Source: Bimastos eiseni (lineage: Eukaryota > Annelida > Clitellata > Crassiclitellata > Lumbricidae). From it: a DNA stretch of 64,000 nucleotides. Numbering within the stretch: the stretch's first letter is position 1; the number at the start of each line of letters is the position of its first letter. Shown here piece by piece: positions 12,645-24,706 of this stretch. The DNA lies in the NCBI GenBank assembly GCA_959347315.1, contig OY365810.1, forward strand, positions 23,978,304-24,042,303, in the 5' to 3' direction. Under the pieces are notes generated by a model that did not search any database, had not been told where the DNA came from, and saw only the letters and a program-made list of their open reading frames with translations. A program made the translations under genes and the position numbers.

Positions 12645-12699
12645 GGCATTCGTCTACTTCACTCTATATGAACTCAAACGGTTAAACCTATCGCGCATC

Positions 12700-12708
12700 T
12701 TTAAATAG
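12700..12708 (-). promoter_or_regulatory. Possible TATA element of the GH3 gene
   Basis: Read on the minus strand, TATTTAAAG lies about 56 bases upstream of the GH3 ATG at 12644. The position suits a short 5' leader, but the motif is common in AT-rich DNA and there is no transcript evidence. Confidence 0.3.
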
Positions 12709-13693
12709 AATTTCCCCAACCCGTTTGGACACACTTCTAACGACCGGCACAATTGCACTATAGAAATAGTGTATCCAAATTTCATCTTCAGAGCGTGCGA
12801 ATCATATGATGTTCTCACAGCTACAAACTACATGCTGCGTTCCAGTCAGCCTGACTGGAACTCAGCTTGTCACATCTCGGTCCAAGAGTGCGTACACTTT
12901 TTCATTATTCATTATAATTAATTTCAACATTTTTTAGATCATGCGAATTTGTGCGAAGAAGATACTGAATTTTCCTTCATTCACAGCATTCATTCCTTGG
13001 ACTGCACGTATTCCGATATAATATTCTAGAATGAAATTAATTTCGAATTCGCTGTGAATAGCGTTGCATTGTATGCATCATATTGTCATTTATGTAGCGC
13101 CTTAACTTTACGAAGTCGCCATCTTTTTCCCAATTGCAACCGAGAAAATTTTATATTAAAATTGTGAATCTCCTTCATGGGGACAACGGAATGCAGCATT
13201 TCTATAAACTATAAACTCTATAAACTATGACGCATTTTGCGGCATTTGTAATCATGACCAGGTAGGCCTATACAATGATGATGTACGCCAGCTAGGTCAC
13301 AAAAGTGGAAAACGAATTGCATCGGGACGCATAGGAGTCATAGGACACATCATAATGATAAGCGCCTTTCAAGTCTTTACGCTCTTTGATCACGTAACAG
13401 AAGCGTCTGAATATAACTGGAGGAGCGGGGAGGGAAATAATCATATGATGCATCACAAACTTCAGTTGAACTTCGGCCGAAATATCGAAAATGTCAGTGA
13501 CAAAATGTATTAGGGTCAACCGAGGACTTGAAGTGGATACCTAGGTGTCATAGTCAGGTGTCATAGTCACAAGAAGGGCGGAAGGACAGGTCGATATAAT
13601 TGGGATTTGGAGTGGTAGAAAAATATTCCCATTCCTACACACATAGATGCAGCAAATAAGGATGAACGGACTGAACAGAGGAAAACGCTGAAT

Positions 13694-13740
13694 AAATTTA
13701 TTATATCTATTATATTAAGTATAATAGATATAATAAATTT
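13694..13740. repeat. Perfect 21-bp inverted repeat, 5-nt loop
   Basis: Arms 13694-13714 and 13720-13740 are exact reverse complements around TTAAG. The arms are pure A/T except for one C or G. Confidence 0.9.
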
Positions 13741-14097
13741 TATAAAAACGTCTGAAATATTGGGGGATATGAGCAGCTCCATCCCCTCCACCTGAAATAT
13801 CGGAGGGAACCGTTCCCTCCAGTCACTCCCTCTCTAAAGTCTGTGCACTGGCCTCAAGATGTAGGGTCCTATAGCTACAAAATGATGCGCTTCTGGACTC
13901 AATGCATAGATTGGTCTTTGCTAGCCTATTAGTGGCGGGATCTGCAGGCGGAGCGCGGAGTCGTGCGTGATTTAAATAGAAAACAATAATTGAGTTTCAT
14001 AAATTCCGTTTCAGTATTTCGGTTGACTTTTATCGTCTTGCGCGGTTTTCGCTTGAGTGTTACAATTTTGCATAATTCGCACACCTGAGGTCATAAA

Positions 14098-17000
14098 ATG
14101 ACCAACTATTATCCAGGAACAGCGTGCATTATCGAAGATATAGAGAGTAGGCTGAGGCTTATGGTACAAATTATTCATTTAAACTGTTTAAGCGTGACGC
14201 TTCTGCGGCCGAGATGTCGGCCTCTCAACGTACGGAAAAATAACTTCTACGTCCGAAATTTCTTCGCATATGTCTACAATTTTAAAAACGATCCTAAGCG
14301 ACGCCTAGACTGACCCGAGCCGATCCTTACGATGCTTAACATGGCTCTTACCGACCCTCACGACACATTTTAAAATATTAAAATTTTTATGTGATTTTAG
14401 CAGTGCGCAAGCATAAGCACAGAGGTTTTCACTCGTTAACATTTTTGTTTGTATTACAGCCAAACTTTTGGCCGCATAAGAATTATCTATTTTTTAATAT
14501 TTAATTTAAATTGCATGTTAGTCTGTTGAATAATTAAGGTATCAGGTTTTAAAATCTATTGTCGGTGCCACCTCTGCACTGGCCAATGGTGCCTATATAT
14601 GCAGCATTTTATTTATACATTTTTTACAGTGCCTGCAGTACGGCTTGGGCCAATAGTTATATATTTAGGATTCAGCTACTCGTCCTCTGCTATAACAGTT
14701 CTCCATTCGAATGTCAATTCGTATTTAATATTGGGAACCTATTCTATCACTCTGGTTACTTCACATGTGACACATCCAACCCTGATTGAATAGAACAGTC
14801 TTGTTAAATGGGACAGACGCATGCCACTAGTTCAGTAGCATGGCTCCTTTGGAAATTGCTGTGCATTGTTATTATTGTCATCATTATTGTCATTAAATTG
14901 TAATTTATAATACCCCTAGGCAAAATGAATTTTTGCACTAGGCATGTAACATGAAAGTCTAGTCATAGTAAATCCTGAGCAAAAATTCCTGAAGATTTGT
15001 TTTGCAGAGTGATAATGATGTTGCGAATAATGTCTCGACATGTAGTTCCTATGTATTTAAAAGCTTACAATATTTTGCATATGCTAATTTAATTTATGAT
15101 TTGGCAGTAGTATAGCAGTAGAAAGTTTTACCATGGCAGATACATGGAGAGAATGCATTATTGAATTCTGATTGTTATGTGAATTATTTTGATTATTGTT
15201 GTTATACAATCTTTAAAGCTTCTATAATCACTTCAATTGGTAGGCCATATGCAATGTAATGCATATATTTAAAGATACACTTTATTATGAATAAGTAGGC
15301 AATGGTGTGGTCCATAACTTATGCAGCTAGAAAATAAATTTTGAACATGTAGACCTCTCTGACATCTGATTACAGACAAATCATACAGCGCTAGACTTTT
15401 AATTTCAAAACATTGAACGAGCCCCCAAGCATCAGAAGATAACATATAGATATTTTGCTAAGGGTAATATTTGTTATTATGCCCAGATAAATTCCAATCT
15501 TGAGATTTTTCTGAATTACTGGATTCTGGGCAAGAAGATTCAGATGAAGGTCTAAATAATATTAGTTCCAGGATTTTTTTTGCATTATATCACTGAGGAA
15601 ATGAGTAAGTCTGAATGTTTCATTTGGATTCTGTAACATGTCAGAAATGGTTTGTTGCTTTAGGCAGACATTTGTAGATGATAAAATCTCGGAAATACTC
15701 TGTGGTCTGATTAGTTGTTCTAAAACTGATTTGGTTTTTTTTATCTAGAGAAGGTGCTGGTAGTATTGAGGGATGGACGAACACTTGTTGGTAACCTTCG
15801 AAGCATTGATCAGTTTGGTAGGCAAAGAAATGTGTTCTACGAATTTAGAGTTTCATGATCATACTTTGAGTCATCATGACATTTGTTATTGGAAAGATGT
15901 TCAGAATATAATTTGTTAAAATACAGTGATACTTCATAAAGTGCAAGTATAATGATATTTTAGCCATGCCCAGGTTGTGATTAGTGCAGTCATTTGATGT
16001 CATAGTTTGTTGACAGTAAAAAATTAAAAATAAACGGTGACCTTATGAAAATGATTACCTTATGTACTGCAGATATGCATAGGCTATGTGTCTGAATATG
16101 TGCCAAGTATTTATCACCTTTTTGTGGTTTGTCAGTTTAAAATTGAATGAGGTTATTATAATTAGGGCTGTATCAAATATTCGCTTCGGAGCCGAATAGT
16201 GGGACAAATAGCTATTCGGTATTCGGCAGAATAGTAGAATTCGAGCCGAATACGAATAGTGGTCATGTGACATTTGTTTCTGCCCCAGGCAGCGACTGCT
16301 ATATCTAGTGGACTGAAGTAACTCTCTACTGCCTGAACCATGATATCGCATGTCGTCTCATTTCTAAGTTTAGTTATATTAATTCTATTCGTAGTTAACA
16401 GACTGACAGAAGGATGTAAAAGTTACATGTATTAACATGTTTACTTTTAGTTTATCTATTAAATTTACTGATCTGAAACTTTAGCTTCTGTCAGTAGACC
16501 TATTTTTCACATTATTCTTATTTGTTTTCGGCCAAATAGTGAAACTCACATATTCGGTGCAGCCCTAATTATAATATTAAGCATCTCATCGGCAGCATTC
16601 CCTCCAATATATTTCTTGTATGTGTGGAACTGACTATTGCTTCTTCAGCCTCATGCAACACACACATTTTGGTAGAAAAATACATGTAATTCATATGTAT
16701 TTTTGCTGCTAAAACTTATGTGCAGAAATTTTTAAACAGCTGTGTGGAATATTCTATGGGGCTGCCTGGTCACGCAGCTGTGCACTTTAGAGGGAACATT
16801 GCTCACATGTATTGTTATATGGCCATGCAGCTATTGAAAAAGCAAGTAAAACACCTGCCCTATCGACACCTTAATATTTGCAAAGAAATTTTAAAAAAAT
16901 TGGAATGCCTGTTTTGGATTGTTCACAGTATCTTGGTCAAAATACACCTAGTTGTGTACACCGAGCCTCTATAGGAAATTAGATGCACGTCATATGATAT

Positions 17001-19628
17001 TGATGAGTCATTTTCAGCAGTTATGTAGTGTGTGTTTTGTGTAGTGTTTGTTATGTAGTATGCGGTGTGTAGTGTTGTGGATTATGGAGAGTTGTCAATT
17101 TGGCACACTTTCACTTTACTTAAAGTTAACTGTTTCATAAACTTATTCTGTGTTTCAGCACAGTTAAAAAAAATTAGAATTTAAAATTTTCGGTTTTTAA
17201 TTTTCACATCAGACTCATACATTACATTTATTTTACCAATATCTCATTTTCAGACTTGCATATTCCTCTGAAAGGTTTGTAAGCTATGGATAATACAGTC
17301 CTGCATTGATGCACTAAATGTGACAGAGCGTTAAATCATTATTTCAGTGGCACCTGCTGTCTCTTGTCTGATTGATACTAGAACTTTACTGATTTTCATT
17401 CCTTCTTGCAGCCAACCTTGTTCTACATAAAACTCTGGAGAGAATTCACGTTGGAACGAAGTATGGAGATTTGCCAAGAGGTGTATTTCTGATACGTGGA
17501 GAAAATGTTCTCCTGCTTGGCGAAATTGTAAGAGTGCTTAAGGACATCTAGACTGTTGTTGTGAGAGATACATTGTTTTAGTGTGTTTGTGTGCATATGG
17601 CTGCAGCGCTATTCGTAATCGTCATCTCCAAATTTCTAAAGCGCCACGTTAAAGCTAAGCGCAGGGCACCAGCTTATTCACGCGCGCTGACCAGCTTATT
17701 CACGAGCGCTATTTATATGGTTATATCTCGGGCCCACTCAGACTCCTTTTATACTCGCCTTAATACTGTTCTGGGGTCGGTAGCACTCCTGAGTAGTAGC
17801 CTTGGAGGGGCGTTGTATAAATTAAGTGTAAGTGGTATTCCATGATCTGCTAAGTGTCATAAGAAAGCATGCAATAGGGTTTGAAGCACTTTTGCAGACA
17901 GTGAGTGGTGTTGTGGATCTGAAGCAGAATGAGAAAGCAGGTCTTCGCATACTCAGGTCAATTCCTGGTCATCTTTCACACCCAAGTAATACACCAGAGT
18001 AGAGAAAAAAGTGAAGATGTGTAGATAGTGCAGCTGCATGTTATGCAATTTTTATCTTGTGAATCTGCTGATTACAAGCAGAGCTGGTGTTTCAGCCATT
18101 TTCTCAGTCAAGGAATTGTCTCTGGCGATTGACCATGAATATAAATATTTATTTATTTATATATTCTGAAATTTGATATCGCTTTTAACATCTTTTGCTC
18201 AGAAGTGCACACTCCTTGACAGCGCAATTGTAGTTAGTTGTACTGTAGAGCAAACTTGCTCAAGGTCTCTACGCAGTGACTGACACCTCATACGAGGATC
18301 GGACCCGCACACTCAGAGCACACTGAGTGTTGCGGGCTGCACAATCATGCCCAAATATAGCCAGGAAACTGGAGGGCAGCTTGCAGCTTAGCTTCTCTCT
18401 AGTAGGAAAGCACATTGCTTAGACCTGTAGTCTATTGTGTGGTATTAAAATGTGTACTACACCACTTGGCAGTCTTTCACTAAGAGATGAAACAAAATTT
18501 GCATTTAGTTTGACAGTACATTCTGTAATTCATTTTGTGAAGTTATTATCTGCACTGCCTTTGAGTAGGCGCATTCTTTGATGGCAGATCATTCATTATC
18601 TCTTTCTTAAATAGTCAAAACTGGGTTTCTACTGTTGAACAATCCAAAGTAGATGTGAAGGTTTGAATGGTTTAAATCTTTAAAACTTGGAGGCTTAGTT
18701 GTAGAGTTGACTGATTTTGCTCAATAACAGTTTGCTGACTTTTATTCTATTCCTTTACTGACACTATGATATTTGTTTGTCTTCTAATTCAAGCATTCAC
18801 ATATGACACATTCATCTCCTATTATTATTACATGTATTTCATATTGGCATTTATATATTCGTAATTTATGGAGAACGAGGCATCAATCTGTATCTGCTTG
18901 GAAATCTCTTGATAAATGATGTTGATCTCCAGTTTCTCGGATTTCTGTAACTGACTTCACACTGCTTTCACCAAGTCTACTTTTCAGAAACTGCAAGGCT
19001 CTTTGACTAGAGTCATGACTTATGCTTCAAGAAATGAGCATATAATCTCTGCTCTTAGATTAGTGTGCTGCCTTCCTATTTATTAAGCATTGAGCTTTAG
19101 GTATCCAGTGTATTTAAACCAGGGCTTTATTCCTTAATCTCATTGCTATTCAACAATGTTATCTGATTGTCTTTCTTTGCTACTAAGAAAAAGCTTTTTC
19201 TCCTGCATGTTGTTCATTATGACTTTGGTTTGGTGTTCCACCGGCTGATCAGTCACCGCGTGCATAGAATTTACAAACTAATTGTATGTTGTATTGTATA
19301 TTTATTAATTTTATAGTGCCACTCACAGCAGTGGTCATTCAGTGTGAGAACCCCAAGAGTAGGAACAGGTTTTTATTTGGACGTGGAATGAGTGATCTCT
19401 ATATGATGTTAGTTGGTACACAGTAATGATTCTAGGTGTTCTGTGCTTTAGGATAAAACAAAGGCATGCAGCGTTGAACTTACCAAAGTCTCTCTTGTTG
19501 AGATCCTTGAGTTGCAAGAGCAGGAGAAAGTGGCATTGAAATTGGAAGATGATTTAAAGAAGAGAATCTTCGGAAACAGAGGAACAATCTATGTTCGACC
19601 AGATCCATTGCAGGATGACTTCTTCTGA
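14098..19628 (+). CDS. LSM1: LSM1, Sm-like subunit of the LSm1-7 mRNA decapping complex, 4 exons
   Basis: Exons 14098-14146, 15749-15817, 17412-17527 and 19452-19628 join in phase (49+69+116+177 nt) into 136 aa; animal LSM1 proteins are about 133 aa. The N-terminus (M-T-N-Y-Y-P-G-T-A, then IIEDIE) is typical of LSM1. Sm motif 1 includes LRDGRTLVGNLRSIDQFANL (about residues 24-43), and Sm motif 2 is LIRGENVLLLGEI (66-78). The charged helical tail (LELQEQEKVALKLEDDLKKR) distinguishes LSM1 from other LSm proteins. By family knowledge it forms the cytoplasmic LSm1-7 ring, which with PAT1 binds oligoadenylated mRNA 3' ends and promotes decapping in P-bodies. The gene is divergent from the GH3 gene. 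Introns 1-3 (1.6, 1.6 and 1.9 kb) carry MITEs, a LINE 3' end and a SINE. I saw no canonical AATAAA close behind the stop. Confidence 0.95.
14200..14375 (-). repeat. Diverged inverted relative of the 11854-12237 element
   Basis: The reverse strand shows GTCGTGAGGGTCGGTAAGAG, GTTAAGCATCGTAAGG and TGTAGACATAT. These parallel motifs in the GH3 intron 1 element. No intact termini. In LSM1 intron 1. Confidence 0.4.
16163..16567. mobile_element. hAT-like MITE with perfect 8-bp target duplication
   Basis: ATTATAAT flanks the element at 16155-16162 and 16568-16575. Its ends are TAGGGCTGTATCAAATAT and, inverted, TAGGGCTGCACCGAATAT. The 405-bp interior is rich in ATTCGG/CCGAAT. In LSM1 intron 2. Confidence 0.85.
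16593..16801. mobile_element. Eroded relative of the 1838-2209 MITE
   Basis: The left end CAGCATTCCCTCCAATAT and inverted right end CAATGTTCCCTCTAAAG match the GH3 intron 9 element. Flanking 8-mers CTCATCGG and CTCACATG agree only partly. It starts 18 bp after the duplication of the preceding MITE. Confidence 0.65.
17613..17710 (+). repeat. Dispersed AGCGCC...ACCAGCTTATTCA repeat
   Basis: CGTAATCGTCATCTCCAAAT, then AAAGCGCC, then GGGCACCAGCTTATTCAC; ACCAGCTTATTCACG recurs 23 bp later. Same family as 44110, 58907 and the fragment at 4215. In LSM1 intron 3. Confidence 0.6.
17725..17835 (+). mobile_element. LINE 3' end fragment
   Basis: The translation HSDSFYTRLNTVL matches HSDAFYSSLKTFL near 40.9 kb. 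It is followed by a GGAGGGGCGTTGTATAA tail comparable to GGAAGGGGCGCTATATAA there. In LSM1 intron 3. Confidence 0.65.
18145..18352 (-). mobile_element. CORE-like tRNA-derived SINE, copy 5
   Basis: On the minus strand it has B-box-like GGGTCCGA, then CTGCGTAGAGACCTTGAGCA, AAGTGTGCACTTCTGAGCAA-type tail sequence and an AAATAAATAAAT end. In LSM1 intron 3. Confidence 0.7.
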
Positions 19629-20349
19629 AGAATATGGGTTAATTATTATCAGCTGTTGTTGAGTTTTGTGATGGAAAGCATTTTTTTCAAAATATATCTT
19701 AAACTTGCAGTGTGAATACTGTATGTGTTTTGTATTTATGTTAGTTTTGTGTTTGAGGGAAGAGTTTAGTTTGTAGATATCTGATGTTCATCTGTTATTT
19801 TTTAACAAGATTCTTCTTTCCATCGCAAAGTGTGATGTTTAGTAAATATATTATGAATTAATTGATTCTGAATATCTGTTTGTGCTATTTAAGATTGAAG
19901 GAAATCATGTTGTGGTATAGATTCCAGATTGTGGCATAGAGTTAAAGTCATTGAATATGTTATGCGAAGATATGCAAGTAGTTGGTTGGTTGGTATGTTC
20001 TAGATATGTATAATTTTTATATGTTCTGTTTGTGTTTGCATACATGCCTCAGTCTATGTAGGCCTACAGGGGTATATTTGCTTATTATGCCTTCCTACAG
20101 TTTACGAACTTAGTGAAATCGCATGCCGAGATCTGTTGTCTTGTTTTTAGACGTTCTATAACGAAAATTAACAGCTATGTTTGAGCAAAGAATTTTGATG
20201 TTAGGTAGCATTGTATATTTAGTAATTAAATTGTATTACTAGCAAGTCCTATCTTGAGCCACTTATTTTCACTGCCTTGGTATAGGTTGATTGACTCTTG
20301 TACATTGTTAGCAATGTACATTTCCTTTAGTTAGACCTAGTACCTGTGT

Positions 20350-20418
20350 TGACTCCTTAACAATTAGCTGCATTAGTTTCCAAGTCGCTTTTGTTTACTC
20401 TCGTCGTTAAAGTATTAA
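20350..20418. mobile_element. Short TTAA-type palindromic element, copy D
   Basis: CCTTAACAATTAGCTGCAT parallels copy A (TTTAACAACCAGCTGCAT). The right end is CGTCGTTAAAGTATTAA. More diverged than copies A and B. Confidence 0.4.
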
Positions 20419-21668
20419 TTAAATTGGCTTGTTCTCGAGTTCAGTCTCCAGCATTCTGTTTGTTTTGCCACACGGTGATGCTTTGGAGTTCTAACTAAAC
20501 TACCATGCATCTCTCATTGTCCATCACACACAGGTTCCATAGAATTTACTAGATGGGAAGTGAGTTATGTTGATTTGCGTGAAAATTATATATTACCAAG
20601 ATTACAACTTATAAGACCAAGATTACAACTTTTGCTAGTTGCGACAAGTTAAATTATTTGATTCGAGTTTGATGCTAATTTGTCATCAAAGTTATTTGCA
20701 TATACCGGTACGTGTCCTACGTAGACACACGCACACTTATATACATATCTCCCCGCTCAGCAATTGCATAATTACATGGGTATTTAAACTTGCCAATCAG
20801 CTGAGAGACGACTCTGAGACTCCAGTTTTTTTTTCTAGATCATGCACTTTTACTATTCATATTGACGTACGCAAAAAAGTTATGTGTTTTACAAACTTGA
20901 ACCGCTATAGCTCTATACACCGTGCTATAACTAAAAGAAAGACTTCTGTAGCGCTGTCATTATAACACACAGGATATCAACCGACGCGCTCTAAGCCTCT
21001 GCTCTCAACAAGTGTACCATAGATTGTGTTCAAACTAACTCTTGGTGTCAGCTGGCATCAGATTAGGTCGATTGGGACAATGGCATCCACCGATCTGTCT
21101 TTTTCGCAGTCACATTGGCTATCCACATTCAGTGGTCCTTATTTGTGTTCTAGTTCTATTTCATCAAACAGACGATAATTTTGACGCTGAATTTTAGGCA
21201 GAGATTGGACCCATGGACCGTAAAAACGATTAAATCTGATGATAATAATAATATTGATCCAATGGAGACGTCATAGCCTATCTATTCCAACGGATCTCGG
21301 TTGTTCTTTTGCGTGGTAACGCCGCCTGCCTCTTCGGGACATTGCCACCATTCACTTAGCTCGCCAACATGGGCGATAATAGCATATGTGAAACATATAT
21401 GTATAAAATAATATTAATAATAATACGATATAATAATAACATGTGAACACCGTGGTTTTAAGATTGTGTAAGATTATAGGCGTTTCTTGGGTAATTAATT
21501 GCGTGCTTTGAATGTCTGGAAGTATAGAAGTATAATTCATTCGCACGTGTAGTAAAGATCATGGTACAGATGGTAGAGTTGTAGACATAGATGTGACACT
21601 TCCTATCTCCGCTGTGTATCTGAATGTTCACGCCACCTACCTTGGAATCGATTGTTGTTGCTAAGATT

Positions 21669-21742
21669 CCACTTCGCCAGTCGCGGCTGGTTGACGTGGT
21701 TGACGCCACGTCAACCACGCCACGTAGCGAATGGAGAAGTGG
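21669..21742. repeat. Long imperfect hairpin
   Basis: The inner arms GGTTGACGTGG (21689-21699) and CCACGTCAACC (21706-21716) are perfect around a 6-nt loop. The outer arms CCACTTC (21669) and GAAGTGG (21736) also pair, with imperfect sequence between. Confidence 0.8.
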
Positions 21743-22839
21743 TTTGTATGCTTTGACCACCGCACAAAACAAGTACACAGCGAGATACGAAGTGTCATAT
21801 CTTAGTCTACGACTCTACCATCTTTGCTTGTAGGCCTACTTACTAAAGACGATTAGTTGTGCGCTGTAATTGAAATAATAATAATAATAACAATAACATA
21901 ATTATAGACCTAATGGTAGTGGCGGCGCTGGCCTTGAAAGTTTGGTAAGCAATAGCGGCAATACGCATGTTCCGCACATGATGTTCATTTAAAACATATT
22001 GAAAGATGTACCATAATTTCGTTAAAAATTAATTTTTTATCGTTCTTTTGGTATGCAATTGCGTATTTTGCTTCCATGCAGCACTGCCACTATATAATGG
22101 GTACAATCATGCAGTCTGTGATGGTCAGGAAGGAGATTAGATTTTGTATCATTTTACAAGGAATAACTCAACAAATCAAATAATGACTGATATTTAGGTA
22201 CAAAGAAACGTTGACTGAAGTGAACACGTCTATCCCAAATTTTGACACAAATTTGAATAGATAAATTGATTTTTTAAATTTAAAGCTAGCATTAAAAAAA
22301 GCATTACAAGTACTGTTCCATAATGATCTTAAAAAATGTTATCGTTAATATATTTTCTAAAGTTACAGTATTAGTAATAATCATTCATTCACTCATTCAT
22401 TCAGAGAACTGTCGTTTTTGCTAAGCTGTTATCTCGGGTTTGTCCACATAATTTCAGTCCTCGCTTCCATGTTCACTTTGTCCATTGATCTGATTCCAAT
22501 GATTTCATTGACTCCTTGTGAATTGTCTTTACTTCTAATCTGGTTTTCTATCATCATTCATCTCTTCCCACGCCTCAACTCCAGGGCTACGACAAATAAA
22601 CAACACAGTTATCGACAGAGTACAAGATTACGATGTTGTACACCAAACCAGACACCACCTACCAAACCAGGAGCTTGGGGGATTTAGAACACGCCAAATT
22701 CCCCCCTACCAACCAGGCTTACAGGAATTACAAGGCCCCAAGGTATCATGGAGCCGCTTACTCAAAATAACTACTAACCCACTCACAACCTGATCGACTG
22801 TACAGAACCAAAGTATCCATCCCATCTCCCATTAAGCAG

Positions 22840-23180
22840 AAAACTTGTCTCATTCATACATACATTCATATATACGTACAATTCGCACATACATAATATT
22901 CACACATACACGTACGTACATACGTGCATTCATTCATCCATCATCAAGGACTAAACTAATGACTGAATTCTCTCCATCGGCTTCTCGTTCTTTAAAGACG
23001 TTTCTTTTCCCCGCAGCTTCTGTGCTGAGAGCGCCTCTGAATAGTTATTCTTAGAGAGACGTTACATAAATCCAAAGATACGATAAAGATACATACGAAC
23101 ACACATACATTAATACATACATGCGCAGGCCCACTTACACGTATATGCACACACATACGATAATACGAGCACTCATTGAC
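22840..23180. repeat. Degenerate ACAT/TACA microsatellite DNA
   Basis: Long runs of ACATACATAC, TACGTACG and ATTCATTC steps make a low-complexity block with no coding signature. Confidence 0.75.
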
Positions 23181-23349
23181 CAACCAACATATCAAGTCCT
23201 ACCTTGCTGTTTAGCTTTGCAGCGATATTAGTTGGCTGATACGAGTGTCTGGATGGAGAACACACCGACGATGACGTAATTCGACTGGATTTTTATGAGA
23301 ACCTTCTTAGATGAGAGATCATCATCTGACAAAGATATACATGCAGAAT

Positions 23350-23830
23350 GACGAAGTTGGAAGAAAGAGAAGAAGGAAGAGGAGGAGAGGAAGAGAATGA
23401 GATGAAGGAGGGAAGACTAAGGAAAAGGAAGACATCTGAAGATGTAGGATGAAGGAGGAGAAAGAAGAGGCATGCAGAGGAGAAGAAGAAGAAGGAGGAA
23501 AAGTTTGTGAAGGAAAGAAGAGGGAATAGAAAGATATGAATATGACGGCGAAAAAGAAAAAGAGCAGGAAGAAGAAGAAGAAGAAGTAAGATATATGGAG
23601 AAGAAGTAGTATAAGAGGGAGAAAATTAAAGAAAAGGGAGAGAAGAAGAAAAAGAAGAAAAGAAGTAGGAGGAGGAGGAGGAGGAGGAAAGCAGAAAGGA
23701 TAAGAAGGAGTAGGCCTATAAGAAGAAGGAAGAGAAAGATAAACAGCAGGCGAAGTAGAAGTAGAAGGAGGAAGAGGAATAGGGAGAATGAGATGAGGAA
23801 AAAGAAAGACAGAAAGAATAAGACGGATGA
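23350..23830 (+). repeat. Polypurine tract (GAA/GGA-rich)
   Basis: Nearly 480 bp in which the plus strand is overwhelmingly A and G (GAAGAAGAAG, GGAGGAGGAG runs). The opposite-strand ORF reads as Leu/Phe/Ser low complexity and is not a gene. Confidence 0.95.
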
Positions 23831-24421
23831 GACGGAAGAGAGCAGTGCATTAAGCCAGCTTGTGAGGTAGTTATGGTATGAAGTGTTAGCGACTTCACTT
23901 TGCTTGACCTCGGCATAAGAGGGCGGGAGGCCTTTCTTCAATTTTACATGTACCTTCTGATCCTTTCTTAACTGTATACCGTCAGTTTACTCATAGCATC
24001 CGAGTTGGAAGCCAAGGTGAGAGAAACCTTTGTGCGGAAGTGTGGCTATAGGCCTCTAGCTTTAAAATAAAGTAAAAAAGAAACATTTTGTCCAAATACA
24101 TAGGCCTACACTTCACTTTGCGACACAGGCCTAAACCACCCAAGTAGGTATTACCTGTATGAACCGGCCTTTGATCAGAAAACAGGAAGACTCCAGCGAG
24201 ACTTCCTTCCTTCAGTGCAGTTATTGCGCGCTCAATGTGAGCTGGACCTTTCTCGAAACCTTTGACTCCTGTCTGGTAAACTGTGGCAACACCGCATGCA
24301 GTGTTGCACCCGTTGAAACTATGGAAAGGAAGACACAGAACTTGGAGAAATCAGAAAGCTATCAAACAGAAACTGTGATGAAAATGCGAATAGTTTTGAA
24401 TTAAAAGATATTGAAACCTTA

Positions 24422-24706
24422 TAAGTTATTGAAATTAGCAACTTGTATTATATGAGTGTCTAATTGCAAAAGGTTAATTTAAAGACATCGGAATGCTCTA
24501 AGTTATTGTAATTAGCAACTTGTATCAGTGGTGTCAATCCCCCTCTGAGTGATGGAGGCAAACCCCCGGCTTCAAGTGCCAGTAAGTCAAGATATCCCCC
24601 TACGAAGCAAAAATGTTCCCCCTAGCTGAAATTGGAGGCATTTGCCCTCGGGCCCCCTATCCGGACGCCTCTGACTTCTAATACATCAGTGTCTAATTGC
24701 ACAAGG
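24422..24706. repeat. 78-bp duplicated unit, second copy interrupted
   Basis: TAAGTTATTG(A/T)AATTAGCAAC occurs at 24422 and 24500. The continuation GTGTCTAATTGCA occurs in copy one, and in copy two only beyond the 24526-24673 insert. Confidence 0.7.
24526..24673. mobile_element. Small hAT-like MITE inserted in a tandem repeat
   Basis: The left end CAGTGGTGTC and inverted right end CAGAGGCGTC match at 8/10. Flanks ACTTGTAT and ACTTCTAA agree at 6/8. It splits the second copy of the 78-bp duplication, which marks its borders independently. Confidence 0.6.

Larger units (their letters stand above)
12645..14097. promoter_or_regulatory. Divergent intergenic region between GH3 and LSM1
   Basis: This 1.45-kb segment separates two start codons on opposite strands and must hold both promoters unless there are distant 5' exons. 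It includes a 21-bp perfect hairpin at 13694-13740 and a small palindrome near 13803. No other gene is visible. Confidence 0.55.
19629..23340. other. Intergenic, LSM1 3' flank
   Basis: No gene recognised. Contents are a short palindromic unit at 20350, a long inverted repeat at 21669-21742 and ACAT/ATTC-type microsatellite DNA at 22840-23180. ORFs here are short, without family motifs or splice partners. Confidence 0.5.

Noticed and set aside
13796..13822. GGAGGGAAC/GTTCCCTCC palindrome taken as a hAT end
   Set aside because: It resembles the GTTCCCTC terminus of the 1838 family, but there is no partner end or target duplication nearby.
23417..23941. 174-aa Leu/Phe/Ser-rich ORF on the minus strand, resembling membrane segments
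   Set aside because: It is the pyrimidine strand of a polypurine tract, with no start context, domain or splice partner.
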